Assembly (NCBI RefSeq): GCF_003347605.1
Contig: NZ_QDFZ01000003.1
Span: 248,001-312,000 of the forward strand
Reading direction: 5' to 3'
DNA: 64,000 nt
Source: Chryseobacterium sp. KLBC 52
GTDB taxonomy: Bacteria > Bacteroidota > Bacteroidia > Flavobacteriales > Weeksellaceae
Below the pieces are notes generated by a model. It had not been told where the DNA came from and did no database searches. It saw nothing but the letters and a program-made list of their open reading frames with translations. The stretch's first letter is position 1. Every line of letters starts with the position of its first letter. Below, piece after piece: positions 8,560 through 16,879 of this stretch. Made by a program: the position numbers and the translations under genes.

Positions 8560-9786
8560 TTAATTAACGGTTACTTTAATCACATTCTGTACTGCAGGAA
8601 CAGGATATTGGGTTCCTACTTTGGAAATAATCTTATTTTCACTTTGTGGAGTTCCGCCAAACAATGCCTGATGATTTCCCGCCCCCGGATATTGGTCAAT
8701 ACCCGTCCCGGAATCAAATAATGAGGTTTTTAAGCTGAGGTCTCCTTTAGTATTAGCATCAATGCTTTGTTCATTGGCATAGAACCAGTCATTGGAAAAA
8801 CCAAACATGGTTGCATAGGCAATTTTATCACCTGGCTCAGCATTGAAGTTGGTAGTTACCTTACTTCCCGGAGCTACAGGAGCATTTCCTGCAACATATA
8901 CTCCTTTTACATTAGGTAAAGATTTTAAACTGTTTTGAAGCCTGGCTGCATTTCCAAACTGTGCAATATCTTTCAGTCCCATTCCACTATCTAATTTGCC
9001 TAATTCATAAATTGGATTTTTATCACCACGGTAAACCACCACTAAAGCAGGAGAAAGCCCCGTCATAATTCCTGTATTGGCATTCAGTTTAGTCATCATT
9101 TTACTGATGTTTCCCATTTGAGCAATATCTGTGATCTCAGGATTCGATAAAGCATTAGGCGTAAAAAACGGCGCGCTGTTCAGCAGTTGAGAACCATTGT
9201 AGTTGGAAACCGCCCATACTCCGGGAGAAAAAGGAGTTTCGTTGGCCGTTCCGCCGGATGTATTGGTAATAGTAAGAGTGAACTGTGAAGTTACATCATT
9301 GTAAGCCAGATTAAGCTTCATAAGCTGTGATGCATTGACATTAGGAACCTGCATAATAGGCTTGCTTTCAGCTTGTCCTGTGATATCATCTTTGCTTCCG
9401 TTATCCCACAATCGGACACTTGAAGAAACATCTCCGGTAATAGCATTTCCATTGGAGTCAAACAGTTTGATACCTGGTTGTTGTGAAGCAAAAAACCAGT
9501 CTTTTGAAGCGCCGTACATGGTAGCAAACATTAAAGCCTGTGCTTTTCCTGCACTGAATGTAATAGAAACAGATTGACCGGGTAAAATAACGGGAGGCGT
9601 TCCCACCCCCTGAAAACTTCCGCTTTCTACAAAATCTTTAGGAGTCACCACATTTTCAAAAGTAATGGTTCTTTGAAAAGAGGAATTCATCATCATGTCG
9701 TCATTCGAATCACGGCATGAAGAAAGAGTAAATGCAGCTAGAGTAGCTGCTGCTAAAACTGATGTTCTGAAAATAAACTTGTTCAT
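8560..9786 (-). CDS. Spondin-domain lipoprotein with two tandem domains
   Basis: A 408-residue lipoprotein: the signal peptide ends in a lipobox-like TLSSC at residue 24. Two copies of a spondin_N-like domain follow. The first (about 38-185) has ITFENVV, ATMYGASKDWFFA and RLWDNGSKDDI. The second (about 240-405) has YATMFGFSNDWFYAN and TSLFDSGTGIDQYPG. In bacteria this domain occurs on secreted or surface proteins, with a calcium-binding C2-like fold by homology. Its ligand is unknown. Transcribed alone toward the palindromic repeat. The duplication is clear from the shared YG.S.DWF.A motif. Confidence 0.85.
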   Translation of the reverse strand: MNKFIFRTSVLAAATLAAFTLSSCRDSNDDMMMNSSFQRTITFENVVTPKDFVESGSFQGVGTPPVILPGQSVSITFSAGKAQALMFATMYGASKDWFFASQQPGIKLFDSNGNAITGDVSSSVRLWDNGSKDDITGQAESKPIMQVPNVNASQLMKLNLAYNDVTSQFTLTITNTSGGTANETPFSPGVWAVSNYNGSQLLNSAPFFTPNALSNPEITDIAQMGNISKMMTKLNANTGIMTGLSPALVVVYRGDKNPIYELGKLDSGMGLKDIAQFGNAARLQNSLKSLPNVKGVYVAGNAPVAPGSKVTTNFNAEPGDKIAYATMFGFSNDWFYANEQSIDANTKGDLSLKTSLFDSGTGIDQYPGAGNHQALFGGTPQSENKIISKVGTQYPVPAVQNVIKVTVN

Positions 9787-9919
9787 AAAAGTAAATTTTT
9801 TATAGTTATAAATTATATCTGTAACTATAGTCGGCTACTTTTTGAGATCCTGACAAAAAATATTTTCTTAATTCAGTTTTTTTTAAATGTATAGTTTCTG
9901 AGTATAAAAATTAAGCCAA

Positions 9920-10396
9920 TTATATCCCCTTTTTCCCATCCAGAATCATCTGAACCATTTTTATTTTTCTGTTTTCTCTTGTTTCCGGTTTCCTGGCTTC
10001 TTCTATCCAGCGGATGTATTCCTTCCTGTGGGTGTAGCTCATTGCATCAAATAAAGCTTTTGCTTCAGGATTTTCCTTAAAAACAATGTCGATGTCATCT
10101 GCAATTTCAACCACTCTTTCCTCCTTATCTTCAATAAGAGATACGGAAACCTCATCTCCGAACGTTTTACCCAGTTTCTTTCTGATCTCCTGTGTCAGTC
10201 CTAAAATATGACAGTCGGATTTCATTTTGGTAAGGCTTCCACGATATTCTATCTTATCATCAAACAGGGCTTTTATCTTTACCTGTCCTTTTTTATGAAA
10301 CAGCTCCTCTGTAGAAAAAGGAAATTCTACAAACGCAGCATTCATTGCTCCGTTTTGCTGAATAATGGCTGTGAATTCAATAGGTTTAAGTTTCAT
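9920..10396 (-). CDS. YdeI/OmpD-associated family protein (DUF1905 plus OmdA-like tail)
   Basis: A 158-residue cytoplasmic protein. The N-terminal DUF1905-like half (EFTAIIQQ ... FVEFPFSTEELF ... GQVKIKALFDD) is followed by the family's C-terminal helical motif (AMSYTHRKEYIRWIEEARKPETRENR, about residues 117-142, given here in part). The function is not established; homologues are small stand-alone proteins of the YdeI/OmdA group. A CAAAAATA sequence at 10416-10423 reads TATTTTTG on this strand, a fit to the Bacteroidota -7 element 20 bases upstream of the start. Confidence 0.8.
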   Translation of the reverse strand: MKLKPIEFTAIIQQNGAMNAAFVEFPFSTEELFHKKGQVKIKALFDDKIEYRGSLTKMKSDCHILGLTQEIRKKLGKTFGDEVSVSLIEDKEERVVEIADDIDIVFKENPEAKALFDAMSYTHRKEYIRWIEEARKPETRENRKIKMVQMILDGKKGI

Positions 10397-10426
10397 AATG
10401 AAATGTTTTAATAATCAAAAATAAAA

Positions 10427-10453
10427 AAACCGTGAAATTTACTTTCACGGTTT
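10427..10453 (-). terminator. Terminator of the S46 peptidase gene
   Basis: AAACCGTGAAA (10427-10437) pairs with TTTCACGGTTT (10443-10453). On the minus strand the stem is followed by a T-run (the A-run at 10423-10429). It begins 24 bases after the peptidase stop codon. Confidence 0.8.
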
Positions 10454-10476
10454 CAAAAATAGATCAAATGAGATAC

Positions 10477-12681
10477 TTATTTTTTAACTTTCTTAGGCAT
10501 TGTTGTAGTACCTGAGTTTTTAGTTTTTGTATCAGCAGGAGTGTTTGCGTCTCTTACAAGCTTCAATTCATCAACTATTCTTCTTGCCCCAGCAAACTTA
10601 TCGATTGTCCAAAGAACGAAACGAACGTCTACATTGATGGTTTTCTGCCATTCAGGCTCGAATACGATATCTCCGCTTAATGCTTCACTGTTTCCATCGA
10701 AAGCAATACCAATAAGGTTACCATCTCCGTCAATTACCGGAGAACCGGAGTTACCACCAGTAATATCGTTGTTAGAAAGGAAGTTTACAGGCATATAACC
10801 TGCAGCATCAGCATACTGACCGAAATCCTTCAGATTGTAAAGATCAATCAATCTTTGAGGAAGATCAAATTCTTCATCACCTTTCTTGTATTTTCCAACA
10901 AGACCAGTCATATCTGTATAATAGTTATCCGTAATTCCGAAATAATTTCTGTCATTTCTGATAGGTAATTTATCTACAGTACCGTAAGTTAATCTCATTG
11001 TAGAGTTAGCATCCGGGTAGAATTTCTTCTCAGGCATAGCCTTCATCAAACCAGCCAGGAACAGACGGTTGTTTTTTGCAAAGTTGTCATCTATTTTTAC
11101 AAATCTGTCTGTGCTTATCTTTTGATCAGCAACAATACCGTTAGCGGCTTTCCAAAGCGGATCAGCATCAAGTTTCAATGCATCGGGGTTCAATAAGAAG
11201 TTCGTTGCAGAAGTCTTATTGGCGAAGATTGAAGAATACGCCAAATTAGAAACCGTTTTAGCATCCAGCCCTAAAATAGTAGCAGAAGCAACTTCCGGGT
11301 TTTTAACTCTTGCCTGGTAAAGGCTGGTCATAGCAGCAAGCATTTCTCCTTCCAAAGCTGGATTGAAGTTTTCATAAGCAGCTTTGATAGCAGCTTCTGT
11401 TTTAGCTTTCATTGCTAATCTTCCCTGCATATCCTGAGCAGCATACGCTTTAAGAGCAGATCCTACCTGAGCAGCAAGGGTAATATATTTTGCATTTCTT
11501 GTAAACTGAGCAGCATAGTTTTTTTCAACATTTCTGTCAGAAACCTGCTTGTAGTATATACCGATATCTTCTAAAACACCATTGTATTGGTCGTTTCCAG
11601 GCATTGCAGCCCACTTATTATAAGTTTCCTCAATCTTTTGTTTGTCAGAAATAGTTCCGTTTTTCTCTACTGCATCGATAGTACCCTGTCTGTTTTTCCA
11701 GTAGTTGGCTACAGAAGCATATTGAGAAGCATAGTTAAGTTGAGTTGCTTTATCTTTGTCCATGTACTTTTTCATAACGTCCATGGCCATTTTAGAAGCT
11801 TCAACCCATGCCGGGTAATCTTTAGTTACCATCTGCTGAATTCCGTAAGAAGTCAGGTAACGGTTTGTTCTTCCAGGGTATCCCAAGATCATTGAGAAAT
11901 CACCAGGCTTAATTCCTTTAAGAGAAACCGGAAGGAAATGCTTAGGCTTCAAAGGAGTATTGCTTGGAGAATATTCAGCAGGATTTCCTGCAGCATCAGC
12001 GTACACTCTGAAAACAGTGAAGTCTGCAGTATGTCTCGGCCACTCCCAGTTATCTGTATCTCCTCCGAACTTTCCTAATGATGAAGGTGGAGCACCTACT
12101 AATCTGATATCTTTATAATCCTGGTAAACGAAATAGTAGAATTCATTTCCGTTGAAGAAATCTTTTACTACTACCGTATATTTTCCGTTTTCAGAGTTTT
12201 CAGTCTGGATTGCTTTAGTTTCAGCATCAATCACAGCTTTTCTTTCTGCTCCGGTCATATTATTGTTTAGCTTAGAATTGATTCTTTGCGTAGCATCATC
12301 CATTCTTACTAAAAATCTTACATAAAGATCCTTTGCATTGAACTCGTCTTTCTGCTTCATTGCCCAGAAACCGTTCTTCAAATAATCTTTTTCTGGTGTA
12401 GAAGCCGCAGCAACAGCACCGTAACCACAGTGGTGGTTGGTGAATATAAGTCCTTTATCCGAAACAATTTCCCCTGTACAGAAACCACCGAAACTTACGA
12501 TAGCATCTTTTAAGCTTGAATTGTTCACAGAATAAATTTCTTCAGGCGTAAGATGCAGACCTTCTTTTTGCATATCAACACCGTTAAGTCTTTTGATGAG
12601 CATTAGCAGCCACATCCCCTCATCCGCCCTCATCTGGGCAAAGCCCAATAAGAAAGTGAATAGTAGAAATAGTCTTTTCAT
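10477..12681 (-). CDS. S46 family dipeptidyl-peptidase, DPP7-like
   Basis: A 734-residue periplasmic exopeptidase from the ATG at 12681. That start opens directly with the signal peptide MKRLFLLFTFLLGFAQMRA. A longer in-frame start at 12789 would add 36 uncharacteristic residues and overlap the divergent gene. Family motifs: TNHHCGYGA with catalytic His near residue 84, and GGNSGSP with Ser645. S46 enzymes release dipeptides from oligopeptide N-termini. Eighteen residues after the Ser lies Gly663 (FDGN). That position is Gly in DPP7 types (hydrophobic specificity) and Arg in DPP11 types (Asp/Glu specificity), so DPP7-like specificity is inferred from a hand alignment. Fits a peptide-consuming lifestyle. 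Confidence 0.92.
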   Translation of the reverse strand: MKRLFLLFTFLLGFAQMRADEGMWLLMLIKRLNGVDMQKEGLHLTPEEIYSVNNSSLKDAIVSFGGFCTGEIVSDKGLIFTNHHCGYGAVAAASTPEKDYLKNGFWAMKQKDEFNAKDLYVRFLVRMDDATQRINSKLNNNMTGAERKAVIDAETKAIQTENSENGKYTVVVKDFFNGNEFYYFVYQDYKDIRLVGAPPSSLGKFGGDTDNWEWPRHTADFTVFRVYADAAGNPAEYSPSNTPLKPKHFLPVSLKGIKPGDFSMILGYPGRTNRYLTSYGIQQMVTKDYPAWVEASKMAMDVMKKYMDKDKATQLNYASQYASVANYWKNRQGTIDAVEKNGTISDKQKIEETYNKWAAMPGNDQYNGVLEDIGIYYKQVSDRNVEKNYAAQFTRNAKYITLAAQVGSALKAYAAQDMQGRLAMKAKTEAAIKAAYENFNPALEGEMLAAMTSLYQARVKNPEVASATILGLDAKTVSNLAYSSIFANKTSATNFLLNPDALKLDADPLWKAANGIVADQKISTDRFVKIDDNFAKNNRLFLAGLMKAMPEKKFYPDANSTMRLTYGTVDKLPIRNDRNYFGITDNYYTDMTGLVGKYKKGDEEFDLPQRLIDLYNLKDFGQYADAAGYMPVNFLSNNDITGGNSGSPVIDGDGNLIGIAFDGNSEALSGDIVFEPEWQKTINVDVRFVLWTIDKFAGARRIVDELKLVRDANTPADTKTKNSGTTTMPKKVKK

Positions 12682-12767
12682 TTTATAAAATAATTTTTGT
12701 GTCGCTAATTTACTAATTTTTACGAGATTCTGTCCCGGAATGGTATGAAAATGGGATGATAATCCGC

Positions 12768-13202
12768 ATGAAAAAGATACTATTACCACTTTTTACAGTT
12801 TTACTTTTAGGACTTGTTTTAAATTGTTCTTCAGTTCCGGCTAAAGATCCCTTTCTTCAAAGGCAATGGATGCTTGTTTCTTTTGACGGCTTTTCAAAAG
12901 ATCAATTAATAGCCCATAAGGCGGAAATGAATCTGACAGCCCAAAAGGTAAAGGGCAAAATTCAGGCGAGCGTGTATATGGGATGTAACCGGATGTCTTT
13001 TGTTTCGGAATTTAAAAAAGGCGGAAAAGTAAGCATTTCTAAAGGAGCAAGTACCATGAAAGCCTGTCAGGATATGAATCTCGAAACCTCTTTTCAGAGA
13101 AAAATTGAGACCATGACGGCTTATTCTATTGAAGGACATTTTCTTACCTTATCCGATGAACATGGAAATTCAATGAAATTTGTAGCGGCTGATTGGGATT
13201 AA
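12768..13202 (+). CDS. META-domain lipoprotein (HslJ-like)
   Basis: A 144-residue lipoprotein from the ATG at 12768. An in-frame ATG at 12756 adds MIIR and is less likely. The signal peptide MKKILLPLFTVLLLGLVLNC has a lipobox Cys at 20. The META domain follows: RQWMLVSFDG, MGCNRMSF (near residue 69) and SKGASTMKACQDM, the Cys-containing motif typical of HslJ/META proteins. In E. coli HslJ is a heat-inducible outer-membrane protein linked to novobiocin tolerance; no function can be claimed here. Divergent from the S46 peptidase with an 86-base shared promoter region. Confidence 0.85.
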   Translation: MKKILLPLFTVLLLGLVLNCSSVPAKDPFLQRQWMLVSFDGFSKDQLIAHKAEMNLTAQKVKGKIQASVYMGCNRMSFVSEFKKGGKVSISKGASTMKACQDMNLETSFQRKIETMTAYSIEGHFLTLSDEHGNSMKFVAADWD

Positions 13203-13220
13203 TGACTTCCCTTACCATAC

Positions 13221-13253
13221 AAAAGTCCGCCTTGCAGCGGACTTCTTTGTTTG
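13221..13253 (+). terminator. Terminator after META lipoprotein gene
   Basis: AAGTCCGC (13223-13230) pairs with GCGGACTT (13237-13244), followed by the T-rich CTTTGTTTG. It lies between converging genes and may also serve the minus-strand secreted-protein cassette. Confidence 0.75.
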
Positions 13254-13305
13254 AAAAATCTAGTTTGGTTATCAGCTTTTTGAGGTTATTAGCCTTTGAG
13301 AGTCA

Positions 13306-13722
13306 TTAGTTTTTGGGAATTGTTTTTTTTATTTCTTCCAGAGTTGCTGTGTTAGGCAGCCCGGTAACATTCATTTTTGTGTTCCTAGAATTTATAGTAG
13401 TATGATTTGCCTGTCTGTTGGGAATTGTTTTTTTTAGGTCTTCAAGACTAGCTGTATTAGGGAGAAGCTTTCCTGAATTGTCTGCTGCTTTAGACTTGGA
13501 TTCCTGTTTTTTAACGGCAAGACCGTGATCAGAAGGTAGTCCGGTATTTACAGTGGTCTTTTCAGTACTTTCTTTAGCTTCCTGCATGAGTTTAGCCTGC
13601 TGTTCCTGTGCCTGTTTTACAACCAGTGTTTGATCTTCCTCTACTGGAGCTGCTTTTTTATTTTCCTGAGCATAGATCATAGTGCTTAAAAATAATAACG
13701 GGATAATGTATGCTATTTTCAT
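13306..13722 (-). CDS. Small secreted protein with internal PNTA-LEE-KKTIP repeats
   Basis: A 138-residue exported protein of unknown family. The signal peptide MKIAYIIPLLFLSTMIYAQ is followed by a Gln/Lys/Glu-rich, probably helical stretch (about 30-60). Two near-identical 17-residue units follow: LLPNTASLEDLKKTIPN (86-102) and GLPNTATLEEIKKTIPK (121-137). A shorter GLPSDHG at 61-67 may be a decayed third unit. It is the last gene of the three-gene cassette, 6 bases after the 840-residue protein. The repeats look like short linear binding motifs presented on a disordered chain; that reading is inference. Confidence 0.8.
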   Translation of the reverse strand: MKIAYIIPLLFLSTMIYAQENKKAAPVEEDQTLVVKQAQEQQAKLMQEAKESTEKTTVNTGLPSDHGLAVKKQESKSKAADNSGKLLPNTASLEDLKKTIPNRQANHTTINSRNTKMNVTGLPNTATLEEIKKTIPKN

Positions 13723-13728
13723 GACGGT

Positions 13729-16251
13729 TTATTTTATATTGACTAATACTTGAATTTTTCCAATCTCTTTCTGGTCGTAATCCTGAAGCGCTTTTCCGAT
13801 TACCTGTCCTATTTTCACTTTGTTAATATCTGCTTTCATGGCAACACCTGCTGTAGACGAAGTTACCAGAAGATCGCCTCTTTTTATTTTTCCGTTTTCA
13901 AGACATACTTTGGTTGGAATGACACCAATCACTCCCATTGGAGCCTTATCAGAAATATCAGTATCAATGTGTTCTTCCGTAAGCAGTACACCAGGTTTGG
14001 TAGCATAAACTCCTGCTACAAGACTGGAATAGGGGGTTGAAGATTTTTCAACGGTTCTGTCTGCACTGGTTGAGATGACAAGAATATCACCAGGTTCATA
14101 CTGAGAAATACTTCCGTTTACATCAAACGCTTCTGCAACGTCAGCGCCACTGTTTTGAGTACCGCCGTTAAAAAATCCTTGTCCGGCAGAATTGATTCTG
14201 GCCACATTCACGGTACCCGGATTACCGGATTTAAACACCGCAATAGAACCGTTGCTATGGGTTTCTACTGTAAGAGGCGGGTTGGTATTGGCCGTATTAA
14301 AATTAACAAATCTTGCAGCCCGGCCATTACCGAAATTAGGAACCCAGGCAAAAATGGCATTTCCTGTTCCGTCTGCAGTGGTTTCTACACCATCTCCTGT
14401 ATTGGATGCATTAGCGGTAATACCATTACCGTTACCGTCTGCGATGGCAATCAATGCGGGGCCATTTCCGGCAGGATTGCTTGCATGAAATAATCCGGCA
14501 AATCCTCCGGTTCCGGAAGATACTCCATAAATTCCTGCTGTGCCGAAGTTGGCAAACTGTGAATTGACTTCTCCTCTTACCGCAGCCGAAGTTCCGGTAA
14601 CCTTATCTACCTTGAAATTCCCTGCAATACCGTTTCCAACAGTAGTTACAGTGATAACATCACTGGTATTGGCATCATTGAAAATATTAAATCGCCCGGC
14701 TCGCCCGGTAGCAAAAGAAGGAACCCACGCATAGAGAGCATTACCGGCACCATCAATATTGGTTTCAACTCCATTTCCATCTTTTCCTGCATTGGCGGTA
14801 ATTGCGTTTCCGTTACCATCTGTCAGAGCGATCAGTGATGCTCCGTTTCCGGCAGGATTGGAAGCGTAGAATAGCCCGGCTCGTCCTCCGGTTCCGGATG
14901 AAACACCAAAAATAGCGGCAGCACCAAAATTTCCAAAAATAGTATTGACTTCCCCTCTTACGGCAGCTCCTACACTATTGGTATTATTGAGTACAAAAGA
15001 AGCAGCGTTGCCTTTGGTATTATCAGGGATGTTTCCATTTCCGTTAGATGCCACTTCAAAAGTGTTAGCATCAGTATTTGTATTGTTGAAATTTTCAAAT
15101 CTTCCTGCACGTCCTGTACTGTTATTTAAACCTACCTGACCGTAAACACCTATACCAGTTCCCGATGTATTGGTAGCCACAAATCCTCTTACTCCATATC
15201 CGCCTCCATCATTACGGCCTACAACTGCCCCGGCAATATCACTGGTTGTTCTACCCACTATTGCTTCACCACCACCGTTGTTATCACCTACAACACCGGC
15301 GGAAGTTTGTGCAGAAGTTATCCCATGCAGCCCGAATCCGGCTCCTGTAGAACTTCTGACCCCGGCTCCGTTTCCCGAAGTGGTAACATTTACAACGGTA
15401 CCATTTCCTACACTGGAAGCACTGAGAGCAACATTATTATTTGCATTATTAAAGATTGAAATACTGGCGGGAATTCCGTTATTACTGGTAGCGGTAAGAC
15501 CTGTTCCTGTGTTACTGTTGGCATAAACCCCGGTTCCATTAGCACTGGCATTACCATATACCCCTAAACCATTTGGTGTTGTACCATATACTCCCCATCC
15601 ACTACCAGCCTGGCTTCCATATACTCCAACGCCTAATCCTCCGGTACCATTATTGATCCCGCGGACTGCTGAAGAAAATCCTCCTGGTGCTGTGTTGGTA
15701 ACCACCCCTCTTACGGCTGCAATATTTGAAGTAGTAGTGTTGTTATTACCTTCCAGAGAAGATCCGTCACCATCATTGGTTAACGAAAATAAAGAGGATG
15801 CATTATTTACTGTATTGGTATAGGGAATCATAAAGCTTCCTCCACCGCCTCCGGCAGATTTAGCATACAAAGCATAGGGTACACTTAGTAGCTGGCTTGT
15901 TCCTGCTATGGTATAGTTAGTTCCACCTGCCGGATCTGTTTCTGTTTTTAGATAATAGCTTGCGGAAGACCAGTCGATTGTGGCAAATGTGCCGGTAATG
16001 ATTGTTCCGGTTCCTATTTCGAGACTAACAAGTCCGTTCGCATTGGTATTTCCGGTGAGTCTTTCAGAATAAACGGTAGCTCCGGCAGGAGATCCCTGTA
16101 ATATGCTTACTTTCACGGCAACCCCCTGGTTGGCTAAGAGTTGCCCTGAACTGTTTCTCATGACAGCCTGGTAGCTCATTTTTTCCGGAGCCTGAGAAAG
16201 TCCCATAAAGAAACCTGTCAGAATCCAGAACAGTGATAATATTTTTTTCAT
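13729..16251 (-). CDS. Large secreted Gly/Asn-rich repeat protein (840 aa)
   Basis: The signal peptide (MKKILSLFWILTGFFMGLSQ) is followed by an N-terminal domain of the kind found on Bacteroidota tail-fibre-like surface proteins (SYQAVMRNSSGQLLANQGVAVKVS ... LLSVPYALYAKSA, about 24-132, cited in part). A long Gly/Asn/Thr-rich region (133-680) then reads as short beta-strand repeats. Two 127-residue units starting at Val431 and Val558 are strongly alike (VRGEVN..F.NFG...GVSSGTGG.AGLF.ASNPAGNG). The C-terminal domain (about 700-840) includes DVAEAF, YEPGDILVIS, APMGVIGVIPTKVC and GDLLVTSSTAGVAMKA, a family often found at the end of fibrous surface proteins. No T9SS tail is visible. Middle gene of the cassette, with 6-base gaps on both sides. 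Confidence 0.85.
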   Translation of the reverse strand: MKKILSLFWILTGFFMGLSQAPEKMSYQAVMRNSSGQLLANQGVAVKVSILQGSPAGATVYSERLTGNTNANGLVSLEIGTGTIITGTFATIDWSSASYYLKTETDPAGGTNYTIAGTSQLLSVPYALYAKSAGGGGGSFMIPYTNTVNNASSLFSLTNDGDGSSLEGNNNTTTSNIAAVRGVVTNTAPGGFSSAVRGINNGTGGLGVGVYGSQAGSGWGVYGTTPNGLGVYGNASANGTGVYANSNTGTGLTATSNNGIPASISIFNNANNNVALSASSVGNGTVVNVTTSGNGAGVRSSTGAGFGLHGITSAQTSAGVVGDNNGGGEAIVGRTTSDIAGAVVGRNDGGGYGVRGFVATNTSGTGIGVYGQVGLNNSTGRAGRFENFNNTNTDANTFEVASNGNGNIPDNTKGNAASFVLNNTNSVGAAVRGEVNTIFGNFGAAAIFGVSSGTGGRAGLFYASNPAGNGASLIALTDGNGNAITANAGKDGNGVETNIDGAGNALYAWVPSFATGRAGRFNIFNDANTSDVITVTTVGNGIAGNFKVDKVTGTSAAVRGEVNSQFANFGTAGIYGVSSGTGGFAGLFHASNPAGNGPALIAIADGNGNGITANASNTGDGVETTADGTGNAIFAWVPNFGNGRAARFVNFNTANTNPPLTVETHSNGSIAVFKSGNPGTVNVARINSAGQGFFNGGTQNSGADVAEAFDVNGSISQYEPGDILVISTSADRTVEKSSTPYSSLVAGVYATKPGVLLTEEHIDTDISDKAPMGVIGVIPTKVCLENGKIKRGDLLVTSSTAGVAMKADINKVKIGQVIGKALQDYDQKEIGKIQVLVNIK

Positions 16252-16257
16252 GGCGTT

Positions 16258-16731
16258 TTATTTTTTTATGATTTTAAAGGTTTTGATATTTTCTCCATTT
16301 TGGGTAATCCTGATGATGTACATCGCAGATGGAAGTGAGGAGAAATTGAGCTCAGATTTTGATTGTGAAATCTTATCTTTTTTAACCAGTTTGCCCTGGG
16401 CATCGAATAGCTGATATTCGGATCCTTTGAAATTATTTGATGTAAAATCCAAATACAAATAATCCCTGAAAGGATTAGGGTAGAGCAAAATGCCGTTCTG
16501 TTCAGAGGAGGTTTCGAGAGTAGCAAGGGTGATGATTTCGTAGGGCTGCTGAAGGCCTTCCAGAACTTGTCCTGTTCCTTTTTCCAGATAGGTGGTCTGA
16601 CCTACACTGTACGAAACAAAACCATTAACTGCTGATGCATCCGATCCCGCTGCTAAAACTGCAGATTGAGCGTGCAGTAGGGGGATGGTGAAGACAGACA
16701 GAATAATACAGTAGATAGATATTCTTTCCAT
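16258..16731 (-). CDS. Small T9SS type A sorting domain protein, first gene of the cassette
   Basis: A 157-residue secreted protein: signal peptide (MERISIYCIILSVFTIPLLHAQ), then SDASAVNGFVSYSVGQTTY and VLEGLQQPYEI. This short header is very common in front of T9SS tails. The tail follows: LYPNPFRDYLYLDF (about 82), QLFDAQGKLVKK, SSLPSAMYIIRI, ending FKIIKK. Almost the whole protein is header plus tail, so it has no room for an enzymatic domain. It may act as a surface anchor or partner for the 840-residue protein encoded 6 bases downstream; that is inference. Confidence 0.88.
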   Translation of the reverse strand: MERISIYCIILSVFTIPLLHAQSAVLAAGSDASAVNGFVSYSVGQTTYLEKGTGQVLEGLQQPYEIITLATLETSSEQNGILLYPNPFRDYLYLDFTSNNFKGSEYQLFDAQGKLVKKDKISQSKSELNFSSLPSAMYIIRITQNGENIKTFKIIKK

Positions 16732-16879
16732 GGATAACAGTTTTGGTGATTAATAGATGTGTTTTCTTGGGGAATTTGGGAAGACTAAATTACCACCTAT
16801 CTCAATCCAATGACAGGAAAATAGACCAACGGCAGAAATAATCGACCAATGGCATTTTGCGAATGATTATGATTTGTTT

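Noticed and set aside
12682..12789. N-terminal extension of the S46 peptidase
   Set aside because: It would hide the signal peptide behind 36 residues and overlap the divergent META lipoprotein gene.
14155..15526. Several open frames on the plus strand opposite the 840-residue protein
   Set aside because: They arise from the repetitive, stop-poor composition of the repeat protein and are broken into overlapping pieces in different frames.
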